A DNA stretch of 64,000 bases from Arctopsyche grandis (GCF_051622035.1 NC_135360.1:5394001-5458000); one strand, 5' to 3'; positions 22,108 to 34,903 are shown, counted from the first letter of the stretch. Notes: generated from the sequence alone by a model not told the origin. Program-made: numbers and translations.

Positions 22108-22339
22108 AAAGCTTTTAAGACGCCGTACTATAACCGAATGCCGACAAAAGGCAAAAATAAAACTTTCGAGACTGTCATTATATAAATGATGACGTTATAG
22201 TTTGGCATTTTTGATCCCTATAAAATAAATTATTTACAAATATTTTCGTTGCAAAGAAAAACGCAAAACAAACAATATTTTATAATATTTTGAGAAGCAT
22301 AAAGAACAGTTTTCTCTCGCAAAGTATCCGCACCTATCT

Positions 22340-22610
22340 ATCCGCACTCTAGTCATAACCTCAACCGACATGTTAAAACTCACACCAAGGAGAGACGGTG
22401 CAAATGCGATATTTGCTTAGTCATTCACTCCGAAGGATATCCTAGAAATCCCAGTATCCCACTGAAGAAAAACTACACAAATGTAATGTTTGCACAAAAT
22501 CTTTTACTTTGAAATATAACTTTGTGAATTGTAAAAACTGTTTCACTAGTGCTTTTTCTTGAGAAAAATCTGAAATCTGGATTTCTCATTTCTCTAGATG
22601 TAATAAGTTT
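22340..22610 (+). pseudogene. C2H2 zinc-finger gene fragment
   Basis: The piece from 22370 reads as the end of one finger plus linker (RHVKTHTKERR) and the start of another (CKCDIC). It then parallels the 3' region of zinc-finger gene 2 (GAAGGATATCCTAGAA, ATTTCTCATTTCTCTAGATG). It is a third, heavily decayed relative. Confidence 0.6.
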
Positions 22611-22928
22611 TATTTTTATTTCTTCGCATTAAAAAATTAATCAATGGTCCACCATTGCTCGCATTTTTTCGGTTTTGTTTTTCAGGGTTCGGTGATTATT
22701 CCGCAGAAAGTGATCTTGCAATTTGCGCAATACTCCGTTTACCGTTTTTCATTGCATGTGCAACTTTGAATGAAATTGAAATAAATTTTACAACCCAAAT
22801 GATTATGAATTTACTTTTTCCTCTTTTACCGTATTAACGCTACGTCCGGGGAGTGGGGGTAGCAGGATGCCAACCTAATGGAACAGGATGACAACGATGA
22901 GGAAGACGTCGTGCTATGCTGCGTACGG

Positions 22929-23932
22929 ACCAAACCAACGACGATTTTGGGCCAACGTTTTAACCAGCAGGATAAAACCAGTAGCGTACAAAATATCGAA
23001 ATAAAAATTAAATTAAATATCAAAATTAAAATTATTATTATTATATTAAAATTAAATTCAAATATCAAAATAAAATTATAATCATTATATTAAAATTAAA
23101 TTAAAATATTGAAAGTTAAAACAGAACATGCCCAATTTAAATAAATTTTCGAGATCGACCTAAAATAAGATAATCAACAATCACATATAGGTAATCCTCG
23201 ACTTAAAATGTTTTGACTTACGAAGATACGCACTGAGATCGAAAAAAAAATCAAAGAATTATTATTTTTACTTCCCCGTAATGCGCAGTTACTGAGAATA
23301 TCTCATGTATTAGTATGGGTGACCGAGCAATCGTCGCAATCCGGTGCGTTGTCGGTATATCAATCGAAATTTTTTTAGTCTTTAATTATTTCTCTCGTCG
23401 AAATAAATCAATTAATTAAATCATTTCAGAGGTAAAATTTATCGGATAATGTCTTCAATTGTTTCTCTCGTCGAAATAAATCAAATAATTAAATCCATCT
23501 CAGAGGTAAAATTTATCGGATAATGTGTGATTATTAATTTTATTTCGACGAAATAAAAAAAAACCCTTTGACAAATCACCGACAGTTTTTTTTGTTAAAT
23601 GTTTCATCGACGGCGGAAACACAGTAGTATATCGTGACGACTTTTAATAAGATAACAACAAGGTTTTTTTTCGCTCGTAATCAGAGAAATTATAATATTT
23701 CTCTGGTTGTAATGCGTATCGTCGTAATTCAAAACATTGTTGTAATTCAAAACATTGTTGTAATTCAAAACATTGTTGTAATTCAAAACATCAACGATGA
23801 TCTAATTTTAGCTCAATCTCGCTCTTTAGCTTAATTTTGATATTTAATTTCAATTTGTTAATTTAATTTTTATTTCGATATTTTGTACGCTACTGGTTTT
23901 AAAAGTTGGCCCAAAATCGTCGTTGGTTTGGT
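22929..23932. mobile_element. 1-kb non-autonomous DNA transposon, TSD GCGTACGG
   Basis: Inverted ends ACCAAACCAACGACGATTTT extend for about 80 bp. GCGTACGG lies on both flanks (22921-22928 and 23933-23940). The interior has two imperfect 70-bp direct repeats (about 23389-23527) and an 18-bp repeat (GTTGTAATTCAAAACATT, about four copies, 23727-23790). No transposase frame is present. An 8-bp duplication favours a hAT-like mechanism. Confidence 0.75.
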
Positions 23933-23940
23933 GCGTACGG

Positions 23941-24580
23941 ACCATTACAACTTGAAACATTGAAAGCTCTTCAGACAAAAAAAAAATGCGCTTTTATTTT
24001 CCTTGGCTTCACAACAGCTAATGGCTCAAAGATTCCCTTTAATTATTTACTTTTTACAATATGTTTATTAGTGTTTGTAATAAACTGTGATTGACAAAAT
24101 AATCTTGACATTTAGTATATGGTCGACATTCAGCGTAATTGTTTCCCAGCGACATCGATGTCATGTCAACGACTACTGTCGTTGGTTTCTTCAGGTATTG
24201 TTTTGCGGAATTACATGTAATTTTTAATATAACTATTGTTATCAAACTCACATTTATATTAATGTATACTTTATCGCTTAATCCCATCGTAAATATTGTA
24301 ATTTCGTTTATTTTACAATTGATATTTGACCTAACCTCAAAATTATTCAATCAATATCGTTTACCTATTTGTGTTGTATCATATTTCATAAAATTTGTAC
24401 CGTGTGTTGAGTTTTATTATGCCAATATCAAATTTGACGAGAAAAAATATTTAGCTTTAATTCAAGCTGATAGAAATAAATAAATTTATTTATAAATCCA
24501 TTGCTAATATGAATTGAATATTATTGATAAATGTGCCCATAATTACAAAAGTGGTCTAAGTCAAGAAAAAAAATATTTTT
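23941..24580. other. AT-rich spacer with one weak 114-codon frame
   Basis: The frame 24139-24483 is hydrophobic and AT-driven, with no recognised domain. I do not regard it as a supported gene. Nothing else was identified. Confidence 0.3.
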
Positions 24581-24584
24581 TTAA

Positions 24585-25065
24585 CCCTTTGCCCACGGCA
24601 ATAAATATAGCGAAAAAGCCCTGTGGCACCTTTTTCGCGAATTTGTCAATCGAGTTTTCGACCTTAAATACAGATTTTAATATTTACTCAAGTAACCAGA
24701 TATGTTAATTAACACATAAAGTATTATTTTAAACAATAAAATACATAATATATCTCGTAGTTTTGGATTAATTGTCAAATAATCATTCTTCATAATTGTA
24801 TGAAGACGTGACGTCACATAAACGAGGTTTCAGTATGGTTCCATAAAAAACTAATTTTTGACTGGTATATATTCATTTTAAGCAAATTGAATAGATGGCA
24901 TTCAACTCTCAGTAATATATTCAACCAATTTTGAACCTTAAAACAGTTGAATTAGGCGCATATACGCCTCAAAATCCCGTGCAAAGTTCAGAAATTCTAT
25001 GACAGACAGCTGCTCTACAGACTTTTCGCCCAAAGCTTCCGTAGAAGACGGCCGCGGGCAAACGG
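24585..25065. mobile_element. TTAA-specific MITE, family A (copy 1)
   Basis: The left end is CCCTTTGCCCACGGC and the right end, inverted, is CCGTTTGCCCGCGGC. TTAA lies on both sides. Other copies are 30748-31235 and 50023-50507. A piggyBac-type transposase is the expected mover. Confidence 0.85.
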
Positions 25066-25307
25066 TTAATCAATTACATATTACAAAATAACCAATATTA
25101 TACAATAAAATCGACTTAAAAACAAAATTATTTTTCCTGTCTTGGACCACTCAATCTTTGTGCAAACTATTTCATACCACTTTCAAAGATTCAATGGAAT
25201 AATTTTTGTAAAATTTGAATTTTTAATATGCAATTGAAAGTTATGTATATTTTCATTTTTAGATTTGTTTGTACGAAGCCCTGATTGTTATAAAATTATA
25301 AATAAAA

Positions 25308-28300
25308 ATGAGTTCTCAACATCTCTCGCGTAGAGAGGTGGAAGAATTGCGTCCTTCCATTGACAAAGTCATATACAGATGTCTCGGTTACAGCGATTCT
25401 GCGCTGTTATCGGCAGCTTCGTCGTGCCTATCAAATGGGTATGTATATCTTTTCTCATTAATTTTTTTCGATTCGTACAGTTTCTAGACAAAGTTGAATG
25501 GATTTTCAGTTACGATCGTCGTAAAACTTCTGACAAACTATCAGCCATCGTCGACAACAAAAAAGCCGTCCGACTCGCTGAAAAGCTGCTACAACTAGCG
25601 GACGAAACGATCTCTGCCTCGCAAAAAACGTCGGCCAGCTCTAAGAAACGTTCACACGACAACAACGAAAGCAGTCACCGCGATTCTAAAAAGAGCAAAT
25701 CGGATGGCTCTAAGACGTCGTCGAAAGACAAATCTATCAGCAATGGGTCTTCTACTACTGTGAGTATTATGATTTTTATTTGTTCGTACATGGAAGCTTA
25801 ACACTCTTGAAATTATATTTGATTTGATATTTTAGGACACAAAAGGCGCTAAACATAGTGAAAATAGTGAACCGGTAGAAGGAGAAACCACAGTTTTAAG
25901 TGCAGATAAAGTTAGGTTGATGATGGTGAACGCTCAAAAGGAAATTGAAGAACGTAAAAGATCGTTAAGTGCTTTAAAAGGCAATGATAACATGTAAGTA
26001 CTTTTTGACATTTCCAGGTTTCGCCCTAGATTACTCTGGAGCAAATGAAAGTTGAAGAAAAAACCCCCTAAAATGGTTGAAACCCAATTAATTGGTGGCT
26101 CAATATTGAAAACCATAAATTCTGACCGGAATTCATTTTTAGTAGTAATTTATTTCATATATCAACGAGAAAGTCACATGCTAAATGCCTTCGAAATGTG
26201 GTGCTGCAAGCTAATGCTGAAGCATGGACCCTGACGGATGACACAACTAGAGGCATTTGAGATGTGGACATACAGAAGGATGCTGAGAATCTCATGGATG
26301 GGTAAACATGTCGAAGTGCTCAAAAGTGTGAAAAGGCGTAAATTGGAGTACTTCGGACATGTGATGCGGAACGAAAAATTCGATCTCCTGCGCCTAATAA
26401 TCCAGGGGAAAATCGTAGGCCAACGCAGTCGGGGCAGGCGGAAAACATCATGGCTAAAGAATCTTCGGCAGTGGTACGGCCTCAGCATCCGAGCAGCAAT
26501 GGACAAAATAAGAATGGGACATCTAGTTGCCGACGTTCTAGGAGGACATGGCACATGAAGAAGAAGAAGAAGCTAATGCTGTGCATTCCATGAACCACAA
26601 GACGCACGAACATCTCCATCCTCAAAGGGTATTCAAAACATCTTCATCATTGACAGATTTGAGTCTCTCATAAATTCCAATGCTTCATAAAGAAGTGAAC
26701 GATTTTATTTACCTATGTAGGTGCCTTGATGTTAAGAGAAGGAGGAAGCCAATCAGAAATCTGCAGAAGAGTGGGAATGGTGAAAACGAGGATGATCAGT
26801 CTTACAAAAATATGGAAAAACTGTTCTATAGTGAGAAAAACGAAAATCCGTCAATGCGATCTCTGCTAATCCCCATTGCATCGTTTGAAGTTGAGGCACG
26901 GACGCTAAAAAGGAGAGAAAGGGATATGTTAAATGCTTAGATGCATCGAAAATCGTACAGACATCCCATTCCTCAAAGAGCTGGCAGTTTCAGAAAGACT
27001 CAACAGCATGTAGAAAAAGGATTCTTTCCTACTGTGACCATATTGCCAGGAAGAATGTGGAGAGTCTAGAGAAGCTGGTAGTCACCAGAACACTAGAGGG
27101 AAGGTGAGCTAGAAGACTCTCATAAGATCAGATCAAATTCACGACTAGGAGTGGAGGCGAATTGTTTACTGGATTCCAGTGATATTCACCACCGGATCCC
27201 ATACCAAACGAGAAAGTAGATCAAAGTTTTAGTATTGTGGGATTAAGAAGAAGTTAGAATTCCTGCAACTATTGTTTCCGAAACCTACATCCGATACTAA
27301 GCCCGCTTTAAAGGTCAAGGAATTGACCCTTAAAGCCCTCAACATGAGGCCACCACCCCCCCAACGAATACAGTCTAAGAGACTCTTTCGTCGGAGAACG
27401 AGACGGTTGTTCATGAATATCGCACAAGAACAACCGCACATCACTGTTCTATTAAAAAAAACCACACTGTACATAACCAAGTACAACATAAACAACAACG
27501 CATGAACACATAAAGCGCGCATGCGTTAGGAAACAATATCTGAAATGTGCCATGCGAATGCACGCACACTTCAAGTAAACATACATGTATGCATGTTTGG
27601 TCTTGATTGCAACTCATCAATGGTTGCCCATTGATTGCAACTCATCAATCCCTGCAAAAACATGGCATTGTACAACTTCGCCAGCCTTCTAGTTCATCTC
27701 AATGTACATAATTATGTACATACTAGTTGTTTTACAAATTCATACACTTTGAAATGAATAAGATTTAAGGATTTGAAGCCTCGTACATCATAAGTGTGAC
27801 GTCGACCGTAACCGAGTCGAAAATAGACGCTTTGGGGTGCTAGAGACGGATACTTAAAGCGAGATGACAGATTGATGATACCGCAAGAGCTGAGGGCATC
27901 ATCCATCTGTCTTAGCCGTATCCTTCAGTTATTTGAGCACATCACTGTACAGTCTGGAAAAATTGGTCATTATTTGAAGTGGAGGTAAAGGAAGATCCCC
28001 AACAAGATGGAGTGACAAGGTCAGGGCTCACCAGCCAAAAGACGGGAAAGTTGCGACCTTCATACAATACAGAATAAAACGGCAAAGAAGATACGTTCTC
28101 CAACACATCATGTAATAGTAATAACACTGTTCGACAAATGACGAACTATTTTTTGGTTCAGAGACGAGATATGACTTTTATTATAGAATTATGCCCAGTA
28201 AACACGAATCTGGTAATAAAAAATGTTGATTGGCTCGAGATTCGTAGATATATGTGTTTTAAAAATCGCGCGATTTTTCTATATCTTGGTGTTGTTCGGT

Positions 28301-31300
28301 CGATGTCTCAAAATCTGTCAATTTCCTGTTCAAAATGAATATTGGAATCTATTGTCGGGTATTTTATCTTCCATTTGTAGTACTTTTCAGCTTTCAAATC
28401 TCTCTAAGTAGTCATCCAGTTCAAATCAAAAGTCAAAAATACGTATTTTCACTTGGGATTTTTTCCCACTGTTAATACTATTTTATATTGAGTTTTTTCT
28501 ATTGAAACATGTTTATTGAGATAGTGTTCTGACCAAACTATTTTTTGTTTTCGTTTAAAAAGGTTAAGTGGAAGTGTGCTGAAGTTTAAATCGGTAAAAT
28601 TGCTTTAATCGTTTATTTTATCGAGGTAAGCCAGTTATCAATAGAATTTTTGTTATTAATCTATAAGAAAAGTCATATCTCGTCTCTGAACCATTTTTCG
28701 TGTCAAACAGTGTAATTGGCGTTTGAAGTTCTCAACATTTTCACAACGAATTTTTGTATGAAATCAAATCAAAATAATCAGAATTTGAAACATCAAATCT
28801 TTCGGCTTTTATCTTGCTCCTTCGTTTGCTATCAATTCTGCCGCATTTGCTATTCCTTATAAATTTGAACCTTATCGAATAATTCTTTTGCAGGGAATCG
28901 AATCCAAATTCAGCGGCAGTGAATGCGGCCAAAGCTGCCGCCGCTCAAATAAAAAATCAAATACACCACAGTCCAGGGTCACCGATGCCGCCACCGGGCA
29001 TCATCAAGCCGGTCCTATACTCCCAGCCAAGTCAGTATTCAAATTGACTACGTAACTATCCAACCGACGTAATTTATATTAATTTTTCAAATACTCTTTC
29101 AGCTACGACTATATTCAGTCGAGAGGATTACGAGAAGCAAAAGCGCATGGCGGAACTTCAAGTCAAAATCCAATCCAAACTGTCGGGACTTGGAGCCATA
29201 AGCGGCGAAAAGCCGCGCCCCCTAATCCTCGATAGGGAAGGACGGACAGTCGACGTCACGGGTCGGCAAGTCCAACTATCTCAAGTCTTACCGACACTCA
29301 AGGTAAACGTCCAGCTCGACGATGACGAACTTTATTGAGCTCACATGTCAAAAATGTTAATTCTTTTGTAAAAATGATAGAAGGTCCTTTGAACCAATTT
29401 ACATATTGTTGCCGTTCCTTTCTTCGATATATATATATATATTGAGTGAATGCGACAATATAAATATTGAGTGAATGCGACAGTTGCGCTTCAGCCAGAT
29501 AATACGTATTTTAAATCGACACAATCGAGGTTTCGTATTCTCCGATTTTCTCCTCCGAAACTGGACCAATTTTAAAAAAAAATTCATCATCGGTATGAGA
29601 AAGATATTTTCTATGCATCTGTGCGCGTATTTTTTTTAAAATCGACCGTTAAATAAGCACGCTGGACTCTTTTCGTGGGTGTAAAAGAGAGGCGATTTTA
29701 TAGATGTTTGGCGGCTCCTAGCTCCTATAAAAAATAACTAATCAAAAAAATAAAACGATAGATGCATCCCAATGGTGGATATCCATAGCATATTAAAAAA
29801 TAATTTCTCTAGTGCCATAATTGAGGAAGGGAGAAGTCTAATACGTTTGTATGGACAAAGCGCTGGTGTCCAACCCTCTTAATATTTTAAAGAGAACATA
29901 TATTTTTTATTAATATTAGTGATCTAAATTGATAAAATATGATTAAAATATTGACTGCATTGCTTTAGTTTATGAATTTTTTTATACCATTGTGTAGATT
30001 CGTCTTATTTCTTCAAAATAACATTGTAAGATACATTACATTTACCTATATTATGTCGATAGTAATTTGTTGGCTGTCTAAGCAATGATGCGCTAGTTTA
30101 TATTTGGGTAATTTCACCCACTGAATGGATTTTCTATAAGTCGAGACTCGTTTCATTAGAATTTTAAGACAGATATAGGGATACTTCATCAATCAAATCA
30201 AAATTTCATTTCTGGGCGTTTATATTTTGGCCGTGGACGTTTTTTTTTCGACTAATAAAGGACGGATACCAGTCAAGAAATTGATATTGTTCTCGCATCT
30301 TTTGAAAGGACGGAAAGGAAAAATATAAACTCTGCCCAAAAATATCTCCTGCGGCCACCATTGCCATAGTATTGCTGACGTCTTTTCTGTTGAAAGCCCC
30401 CCATGCTGAAAATTTCCAACTAGGATTATTTAGAAATCCGATAGAAAGCATGTATAAAAATTGTAGCTAATCTAACCAAACCCTAGATAACTGCCGCCGA
30501 GGATTTCGATTTTTGTAAAGGTGTGTTTAGACTCTCTAATATATCTTGCAACAATATAAAATAATCAAAAGAAGTCTATTAATGAATGTATTTTTCCAAA
30601 ACTAGTTCCATCTTCGTCATTGTTGTTAATATGCAATGCTCACAATCTGAATGCCAAGCCACAATCTAAAATACTCGGTATCGGGAATTCGTTGACAAAT
30701 GAATGACATGGATTAAACAACCCGTGTTCAATGTAGTTTTTTTTTAACCCTTTGCCAGCGGCAATAAATATAGCGAACAAGCCCTATACGTGGCGGCACC
30801 TTTTTCGCGAATTTGGCAATCGACTTTTCGACCTTAAATACATATTTTAATATTTACTCAAGTAACCAGATATGTTAATTAACACATAAAATATTATTTT
30901 AAACAATAAAATACATAATATATCTCGTAGTTTTGGATTAATTGTCAAATAATCATTCTTCATAATTGTATGAAGACGTGACGTCACATAAACGAGGTTT
31001 CAGTATGGTTCCATAAAAAACTAATTTTTGACTGGTATATATGAATTTTAAGCAAATTGAATAGATGGCATTCGACTTTCAGTAATAAATTCAACCAATT
31101 TTGAACCTTAAAACAGTTGAAATAGGCGCATATAAGCCTCAAAATCGCGTGCAAAGTTCAGAAATTCTATGGAAGACAGCCGCGCTACAGACTTGTCGCG
31201 CAAAGCTTCCATAGAAGACGGCCGCGGGCAAACGGTTAATGCTACTTGGAAAGGCTTAGCGGGTAGTATTCTTGTTTACTTTGTACATGCTCAAAATACA

Positions 31301-34300
31301 ACGCCTTGTTGGCAAAACGCCGATCAGCGTTGGTCAGCATTCAAAGAGTTAAATGTACAATTGAATATGTATTTGTTTAATTTTTATTCTAAAGTTAGAC
31401 TGTTGATATTGATGAAGTACCCCTATTTCGGTCTTAATGATTCTAATGAAACGAGTCTCGACTTAAAGAAAACCCATTTATTAAGTGGATGAAATTACCC
31501 AATATATACTAGCGCATCATTGCTTAGACAACCTATAAATAACTGTCGACATAATATAGGTAAATGTAATGTATCTTACAATATTATTTTGACGTAATGA
31601 GATGAATCTATCCTTTTTCGGATATAAAAAAGCGATTTAGCAACAGATTTTTGTTTGAAAACCCTCACATATCGTTGTAATTTTTCTACATCATAAGTTT
31701 ACTAGTGGTTTGAAAATAATTATATGTATGTTTATCTCTTCAGGCTAACATCAGGTTGAAAAAACGCGAAGAGCTGAAGGCGCAGCTCGGTTCAAAGCTC
31801 GGCGTCGAACAGGAAGAAGCTGCATGGTTCGACTCCAGGGTTACTATGCGTCCGGCCTTACGTACGAAGCGAGCACTTCGTTTCCACGAGCCGGGAAAGT
31901 TTCAACAGCTAGCTGATAGGATTCGTATGAAGGTAGTGGAGTTCCTGTCGTCTGAATTGTCATTTTATTCGTTTCGCCGTTGTAATGCGTTGTTTTTGAC
32001 CGTTTTCAGGCTCAGTTAGAAAAGTTGCAAAATGAAATCTCTCAGATTGCCAGAAAGACTGGAATATCATCAGCGACTAAATTGGCTCTCCTTGCTCCGG
32101 ACACTGAATGCGCTGATGAAATACCCGATTTGGAGTGGTACGTTATATAATATCGCTCGTCAGTAAAGAACCTTTGATAATACCGATTTTATCCAGAAAT
32201 TATAAAATACATGTTGAAACAGGTGGGATAGTGTCATATTGATGACGCCAGAAGAAAAAGAAGCCGCTGCTGCCAAGAAAAAGAGTGAAGGTTTGGTGAC
32301 CAATTTAGAGGACTCGGAAGACATAAAGAAGAATATCAAATATGAAGCAATCAGCAACCTCGTCGAACATCCATCTCAAATCAGACCGAGTGCGTAGATG
32401 TTCCAAAAATCTAACCGACACTCAACGATAATAGTGTTTAATTTGAATCAAATTTTCAGATGAAAGTTCTAAACCCGTATACATGCCAGTCTTTTTAACC
32501 AAGCGAGAGAGAAAGAAACTGCGCCGACAGACAAGACGGGAAGCGTGGAAAGAGGAACAAGAGAAAGTCCGGCTCGGATTGGAAGCACCCGCAGAACCTA
32601 AACTCAGGTATGAAACGCTCGAGTGTCAGTTAGCTATTTTCGCAAAGGTAATTATAATGAAGCATGCTTACATATCGAATTTATAACGTAGGATATCAAA
32701 TCTGATGCGAGTGCTGGGGTCGGAGGCGGTGCAAGATCCGACAAAGATTGAAGCGCATGTCCGAGAGCAGATGGCTCGCCGGAAAAAGGCTCACGAGGAA
32801 GCCAACGCTGCTCGTAGGCTGACGCACGAGCAGAGACGGGAACGTCACTCTACCAAATTAAAAGAAGACACTTCGACCGGCGTTCATGTCGGAGTCTACA
32901 GGTACACTCACACGTGTAAAAGTCCACACATACATATCATTCCAAATGGACGCGTCAGCTAATATGTGCTTTGTTTCAGGGTACGAGATTTATTCGAAGC
33001 CGCCGCCAAGAAGTTCAAAGTCGAGAAGAATGCTCAACAATTGTTCATGACAGGGTGTGTATTACTACACAGGGGATGTTGCGTCGTCATAACCGAAGGC
33101 GGTCCCAAACAACATAATAAATATAAAAAGTTAGTATACTGGTATATTTGAACAAGCCGGGATGTTAAGTGAAAAATTACGGCACTTACCGAGTCTCGCT
33201 AGCCTAATCCGGGGTCTCTCTTGTTTACCCACGAATGCACTTCAACAGTGGATATTCTCTCATGTTCCCACGTTACAATAGCTTGAGAAAAAAATGTATA
33301 AATACAATGTATATGTAAGTATACCAGTGGCGGCTCGTCTATATGGGCTACAAATGCAAGCTATTTTTGCCGTCCATATGAGCTGCAGGGCTGCAGACCT
33401 CCCAGTATAGTACATACATATGTTTGCTATTTTTGTCTGCGTTTGATCATCGGTATGGTCAACGAGCTAATACAGTCTGACTAATCTCTGCAGACCCTCC
33501 ACTATGAATTCTCACGAGCCGCCACTGATGTATACATATGTATATATATATTTTTTTTACTATTAAAATTCGCTAGATAATTAATTATATGTATTTCAAA
33601 GCAATAAAAAACCACAATCGATAGAAGAAACGGGTCTACGTGACGAGACAGAATGTTAAATTACAGAAAACACAAATATCGGAAGGCAAATATCTTAAGT
33701 CGAAAGATCAAAAAAAAATGGTGCATGGTAAACGGTACATACTCACTTAATTTGCGCGAGCAGGATACAACAGGAACAAGAGGAACATGCTTTTCCTCCC
33801 GTATTCTGCGCGCGCACATTTATATGGGAGGAAAAGCCTGTTCCTCTTGTTCCTGTTGTATCCTGCTCGCGCAAATTAAGTGAGTATGTACCGTTTACCA
33901 TGCACCATTTTTTTTTGATCTTTCGACTTAAGATTTTTCGATTTTCGATCTTTGCCTTCCGATATTTGCGTTTTCTGTAATTTAACATTCTGTCTCGTCA
34001 CGGAGACCGGTATATATTTTTTTTTACTATTAAAATTCGCTAGATAATTAATTATATGTATTTCAAAGCAATAAAAAACCACAATCAATAGAAAAAAACA
34101 TATGACTATGGATTCCAATAGTCACTTTTGGCACAGCAATACTAGATTTTGAGTTAAAGACCGCCAAAAACTAAAAATTACATTTTTTAAAATCTCTGTC
34201 AGTCTGTCTCGTATGCGTTCCTATACCGTTCAACCGATTGCGATGAAACTTACATGAGTTATTGTGTGCATGCCCGCGTGACGGTTTCTGTAAAAAAAAA

Positions 34301-34742
34301 TCGCCCAATAACGCGACCGGGAATTGCATGCGTTTTTGTGGCATTGCAACGCATGCCGGGTTCAGCTAGTATCTCATAAACGAGAGTAAGCCAACATAAA
34401 TCATTAAAATATTGATTAGCTTCACTCTGTAAACTCAAAAACGTGATTTTTTTTTTTGTTACCACATTTGTATGTTAGAATAAGTACATGAGTTGAAACT
34501 TTCATAGATTGATGCTGAGGAGAATCAAATGGGAGGAGGACAACGTGAAAGACAACGATGGAAACATGACGCCAAACTCGTGCCAACTAGTCTGGGAAGG
34601 AGTCACAAAGCAGCGGTCTTTCGGAGAGGTTCGCTTCAAGGTGTGTCCGACGGAGAGAGCCGCGCGAGACCACCTGGCCAAGCATCGAGCACAGCACTAT
34701 TGGGATCTGGCCTACAGCGGCTCTGTACTAGACCAAGAATAA
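25308..34742 (+). CDS. PRPF3: U4/U6 small nuclear ribonucleoprotein Prp3 (PRPF3), 12 exons
   Basis: Twelve exons join with matching phases: 25308-25438, 25510-25759, 25836-25993, 28894-29030, 29103-29302, 31744-31932, 32010-32137, 32223-32389, 32460-32607, 32692-32901, 32980-33129 and 34508-34742. Together they give 2103 nt (700 residues plus stop); the human protein is similar in length. Prp3 is a core protein of the U4/U6 and U4/U6.U5 snRNPs and binds the U4/U6 duplex in the nucleus before spliceosome activation. Exons 1-2 encode a PWI domain (about residues 5-90). A Lys/Ser-rich linker follows. The PRP3 domain spans about residues 290-510 ([53 protein letters not shown]), then the C-terminal DUF1115 domain ([17 protein letters not shown]). 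Introns 3, 5 and 11 are swollen by transposons. The start was chosen at [14 protein letters not shown] because the PWI domain begins there. Confidence 0.93.
26160..27180 (+). mobile_element. Two degenerate LINE 3' tails in PRPF3 intron 3
   Basis: 26238-26558 reads [18 protein letters not shown], then [13 protein letters not shown], the C-terminal end of RTE/jockey-like reverse transcriptases. A GAAGAAGAAG tail follows at 26556-26572. A second, poorer copy at 26700-27150 shows [13 protein letters not shown] and related words across frames. Both are 5'-truncated. Confidence 0.65.
27280..27900 (+). mobile_element. LTR-element scrap and unassigned intron sequence
   Basis: 27289-27330 resembles 345-400 of the first element in the window (TTAAAGGTCAAGGAATTGAC). 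The region also holds the repeat ATTGCAACTCATCAATS twice near 27606-27650. No gene was seen. Confidence 0.35.
28125..28712. mobile_element. 588-bp inverted-repeat transposon in PRPF3 intron 3
   Basis: The left end is CACTGTTCGACAAATGACGA and continues through GGTTCAGAGACGAGATATGA; the right end is its reverse complement ending CAGTG at 28712. The pairing is about 50 bp. TAA lies on both sides, compatible with a 3-bp (PIF/Harbinger) or TA target. There is no transposase. Confidence 0.7.
29403..29878 (-). mobile_element. TTAA-specific MITE, family D (copy in PRPF3 intron 5)
   Basis: In reverse orientation this matches most of 61147-61651, including TAGGAGCTAGGAGCCGCC and GGTGGATATCCA. The end GGTTGGACACC... 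next to TTAA (29879-29882) corresponds to the GAGGGCTGG end of the other copy. The far end is missing. Confidence 0.7.
29995..31610. mobile_element. Inverted-repeat element with two nested TTAA MITEs (PRPF3 intron 5)
   Basis: The arms 29995-30160 and 31440-31610 are reverse complements over roughly 165 bp (for example GTAAGATACATTACATTTAC). Between them lies a family B MITE (about 30362-31348), which is itself split by a family A MITE (30748-31235). Confidence 0.65.
30748..31235. mobile_element. TTAA-specific MITE, family A (copy 2)
   Basis: The element is 488 bp with TTAA at 30744-30747 and 31236-31239. It is near-identical to the copies at 24585 and 50023. Confidence 0.85.
33325..33527. 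mobile_element. hAT-type MITE, CAGTGGCGG family (intron 11)
   Basis: CAGTGGCGGCTCGT and its reverse complement form the ends. The flanks AAGTATAC and ATGTATAC agree at seven of eight bases. Related copies lie at 36035-36241 and 56803-57199, with a fragment at 57720-57806. Confidence 0.75.
33541..34105. repeat. 90-bp direct repeats flanking a palindromic MITE
   Basis: The blocks at 33541-33630 and 34011-34105 share CTATTAAAATTCGCTAGATA and the bases after it through AAAAACCACAATC. A full palindromic MITE (family P, 33633-34006) lies between them. Confidence 0.8.
33633..34006. mobile_element. Palindromic MITE family P (intron 11)
   Basis: The ends read GGGTCTACGTGACGAGAC and GTCTCGTCACGGAGACC. 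The arms pair over about 170 bp each. Weak open frames on both strands simply reflect the palindrome. Confidence 0.85.
34180..34385 (+). repeat. Interspersed repeat ending ATGCCGGGTTCAGCT (copy 1)
   Basis: The motif block AACCGATTGCGATG and the end GCATGCCGGGTTCAGCTA recur at 44800-45080 (plus) and, inverted, at 37128-37470 and 56020-56310. The class is uncertain: it may be a non-autonomous rolling-circle or short LINE-derived repeat. Confidence 0.6.
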
Positions 34743-34903
34743 AAACAATACACACTATTATAGTTTCATTGCTTAGAATACAAACCACAGTTAATGTCAT
34801 CATAATAAACTTATATACTATATATATGTATATATATTTTTCTATGTCAATTTATTTCACTACAACATTGAAATTCAATACTTGTACAACAAATAGTATT
34901 TAG

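Noticed and set aside
23727-23790. 18-bp repeats considered as a CRISPR-like array
   Set aside because: The units are contiguous without unique spacers and sit inside a DNA transposon in a eukaryotic context.
24139-24483. 114-codon hydrophobic frame
   Set aside because: It is AT-driven, overlaps an antisense frame of similar length, and has no family features. It probably arises by chance.
33653-33988. Mirror-image open frames on both strands with [15 protein letters not shown]
   Set aside because: They arise because the DNA is a palindrome. The same peptide appears in every copy of MITE P and carries no domain.
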